Positions 62,214 through 64,000 of a DNA stretch of 64,000 nt are shown here, one piece after another. The DNA lies in NCBI RefSeq assembly GCF_001618425.1, contig NZ_BDCU01000037.1:94863-158862 (forward strand), given 5' to 3'. This DNA is from Nocardia fusca NBRC 14340 (GTDB lineage: Bacteria > Actinomycetota > Actinomycetes > Mycobacteriales > Mycobacteriaceae). Position numbers and translations under genes: made by a program. Position 1 is the first letter of the stretch; each line of letters opens with the position of its first letter. Under the pieces are notes generated by a model. It saw only the letters and a list, made by a program, of their open reading frames with translations. It had not been told where the DNA came from and ran no database searches.

Positions 62214-64000
62214 ATGCCGAATTCTCCGCTGGCCCCGGACGTGATCGTGCTCGCCGGGGGGCGGGCCAGCCGTATGGGCGGCGTCGACAAACCGGGCCTC
62301 GTGGTCGGCGGGCGGTCCATGCTGCAGACGGCACTGACCGCGGTGGCCTCCCTCGGGCGCACGGTCGTGGTGGGGCCGCCGCGCCCGGAACTCGCCCCGC
62401 ATATCGTGCAGACCCGGGAACCGGAGCCGGGCTCGGGGCCGGTCGCGGCCGTCGCCGCCGGCCTGGCGGCGCTCGGTGCCGAACCCGCGCCCAGGGTCGT
62501 CGTGCTCGCCGCGGACCTGCCGTTCCTCACCGACGCGGCGATCGACGAACTGGTGCGGCGCAGCGACGATTTCGATGCGGTGTTCGCCGCCGACGCGGCC
62601 GGGCGCCCGCAGTACCTGATCGGTGTGTGGCGGACCGAACAGCTCGCGGCCCGGCTCGGTGAACTCGACAGCGTGATCAACCAGCCGATGAAAGCCCTGG
62701 TCCCGCTCCGCACGAATATCGTGGCACTGCCCGGGGTCGACGACTGCGATACGCCGGGTGAGATCGCCGCGGCCCGGACCGCGCTCGGCGACCGGGGCAC
62801 CGGCGCGTCCGCGCCCGCCACGCCCCGGGCCGACACCGCGGCGGTATCACTCGACCGGGCCCGGGAGCTGCTGTGTACCGGCCTGTCCCGGCTCCCGGAA
62901 CGACAGGCGGATCTGCACGCGGTGCGTGGTGCCGCCCTGGCCGCACCGCTCACCGCCGCCGAGGCCCTGCCCCGCTTCGATGTCTCGGCCATGGACGGGT
63001 ACGCCGTCGCCGGGGACGGCCCGTGGGAGCTGCGCGCCGATATCGGTTTCGCCGGCGGGCAGCGACCCGACGGGCTGCGTCCGGGCGAAGCGGTGCGGAT
63101 CGCCACCGGCGCCCAGGTCCCGGAGGGCACCACCCGGGTACTGCGCGACGAATTCGCCCGGATCAGCGGCGACCGCGCCTTGCACCGGCTCCCGGAGACC
63201 CCGCTGCGCTCCGATATCCGCCGGCGCGGCGAGGACCGCACTCCCGGCGACGAGATCGCACCGGCCGGCACCGCGGTGACGCCCGCGCTCGTCTCGGCCG
63301 CCGCGGCCGTCGAGGTCACCACCGCCACGGTCCGTGGCCCGGTGCGCGCTCGTATCGTGATGACCGGCGACGAGATCCGCAGCAGCGGGCCCCTGCAGGC
63401 AGGCCAGACCCGCGATTCGATCGGCCCGATCCTGCCCGATCTGCTCGCCGCCCACGGCGTCGCGGTGCTCGACCGGGTGCATCTGCGCGATACCGCCCAC
63501 GGTTTCGACCAGGTCCTGGCCACCACGGCCGACTGCGATCTCCTGGTCGTGGTCGGTGCCACCGGTGGGGGCGCCGCCGATCAGCTGCGCGGCGCCCTCG
63601 ACCGCTGCGGGGCCCGCCTCCTGGTGTCCCGGCTCGCCCTGCGTCCGGGCGGGTCGACTGTGGTCGCCGAACTCTCCTCCACCACCACAGTTCTCGGACT
63701 TCCCGGCAACCCCTACGCGGCCATCGCCACCCTGCTCGCCCTGGTACCCGCGATCATCGGCGGCCGTACCGGCGCACCCGCGCCCCGCCGGGCCCGCGGA
63801 CCGCTGCGCAACGCGGGCGAGATCTCCGGGCCGGTGGCGCGGATCGTGCCCGCCCGGTACGCGACACAGCCCGGCGGCGGCTGGGTGGGCGATCCGGCGA
63901 TCCGCACCGCCCACCTCGGCGGTCTCATCGACCGCGACGGCCTGGTCGTCGTGCCCGCGGGGGCCCGCGACGACGACCACGTCGAGTTCATCGCACTGGT
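62214..64000 (+). CDS. MobA-MoeA fusion protein of molybdenum cofactor biosynthesis, 3' truncated
   Basis: Frame open from the ATG at 62214 to the end of the window (595 codons, no stop). The first about 195 residues are MobA-like: LAGGRASRMGGVDKP (the nucleotide loop), VVVLAADLPFLTDAAIDELV, NQPMKALVP. The rest is MoeA-like: RFDVSAMDGYAVAG, GDEIRSSGPLQAG, GATGGGAADQLRGALDR and LGLPGNPYAAIATLLA. MoeA inserts molybdenum into molybdopterin; MobA adds GMP to it. The usual GGxSxGxxD site is altered (GATGGGAAD), so activity may differ. Confidence 0.85.
   Translation, partial: MPNSPLAPDVIVLAGGRASRMGGVDKPGLVVGGRSMLQTALTAVASLGRTVVVGPPRPELAPHIVQTREPEPGSGPVAAVAAGLAALGAEPAPRVVVLAADLPFLTDAAIDELVRRSDDFDAVFAADAAGRPQYLIGVWRTEQLAARLGELDSVINQPMKALVPLRTNIVALPGVDDCDTPGEIAAARTALGDRGTGASAPATPRADTAAVSLDRARELLCTGLSRLPERQADLHAVRGAALAAPLTAAEALPRFDVSAMDGYAVAGDGPWELRADIGFAGGQRPDGLRPGEAVRIATGAQVPEGTTRVLRDEFARISGDRALHRLPETPLRSDIRRRGEDRTPGDEIAPAGTAVTPALVSAAAAVEVTTATVRGPVRARIVMTGDEIRSSGPLQAGQTRDSIGPILPDLLAAHGVAVLDRVHLRDTAHGFDQVLATTADCDLLVVVGATGGGAADQLRGALDRCGARLLVSRLALRPGGSTVVAELSSTTTVLGLPGNPYAAIATLLALVPAIIGGRTGAPAPRRARGPLRNAGEISGPVARIVPARYATQPGGGWVGDPAIRTAHLGGLIDRDGLVVVPAGARDDDHVEFIAL

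Noticed and set aside
61415..63562. Long minus-strand frame across the transporter and MobA-MoeA genes
   Set aside because: It is antisense to two genes with clear motifs, is Arg/Ser/Pro-rich, and has no domain.

Overview
The window is high-GC actinobacterial DNA, most likely from Nocardia or a close relative in the Mycobacteriales. This is inferred from gene content: whiB7, mycoredoxin, AdnAB, UvrD2, a F420-type (Ddn-like) protein, a KstR-type operator, paired acyl-CoA dehydrogenases and synthetases, an Rpf-like resuscitation factor, and gene orders shared with Mycobacterium tuberculosis. GTG starts and probable leaderless transcripts are common. No phage, insertion sequence, rRNA or CRISPR array was found.

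Layout. 1-10.8 kb: the tail of a ferredoxin reductase and an EphD-like hydrolase, a WYL regulator, recQ, a secreted beta-propeller protein, a DinB-fold protein, a SigJ-type sigma factor, hisN, and an FMN reductase divergent from an XRE regulator. 10.9-14.8 kb: the cell-division cluster prfB, MscS channel, small membrane protein, ftsE, ftsX, closed by a strong terminator; smpB, which usually follows ftsX, is absent. 14.9-22.8 kb: lipid metabolism, with two adjacent acyl-CoA dehydrogenases behind a doubled palindromic operator and two paralogous acyl-CoA synthetases. 22.9-32 kb: a His-rich membrane gene pair (PepSY), galK, a membrane diguanylate cyclase, an NTF2-like protein with a KstR-type operator, and an AurF-like diiron oxygenase convergent with a TetR regulator. 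32-35.4 kb: a gene-poor stretch with a 60-residue small protein gene, a Ddn-like gene and two identical initiator tRNA genes, each with its own terminator. 35.4-59.8 kb: an rpf gene with a CRP-type site, then a block conserved in mycobacteria: UPF0182, a PPA1309-like gene, a Lon-like PDZ protease, mrx1, uvrD2, whiB7, an ABC1 kinase-like gene, a ThiF/cyclodehydratase-like gene, a zincin-like gene, nudC, a K+ channel, adnB-adnA, lipV and an alkyltransferase-like gene. 59.8-64 kb: an amino-acid ABC transporter made of an ATPase and a fused binding protein-permease, then a MobA-MoeA fusion that runs off the window.

The most informative observations are the whiB7 attenuator leader (promoter, upstream ORF, intrinsic terminator), a seven-copy 24-bp coding repeat in adnA, three palindromic operators in front of lipid, steroid and oxygenase genes, an acyl-CoA dehydrogenase pair in which one partner lacks the catalytic glutamate motif, two unusual fusions (transporter, MobA-MoeA), and an apparent inversion of the mrx1-to-zincin block relative to M. 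tuberculosis.
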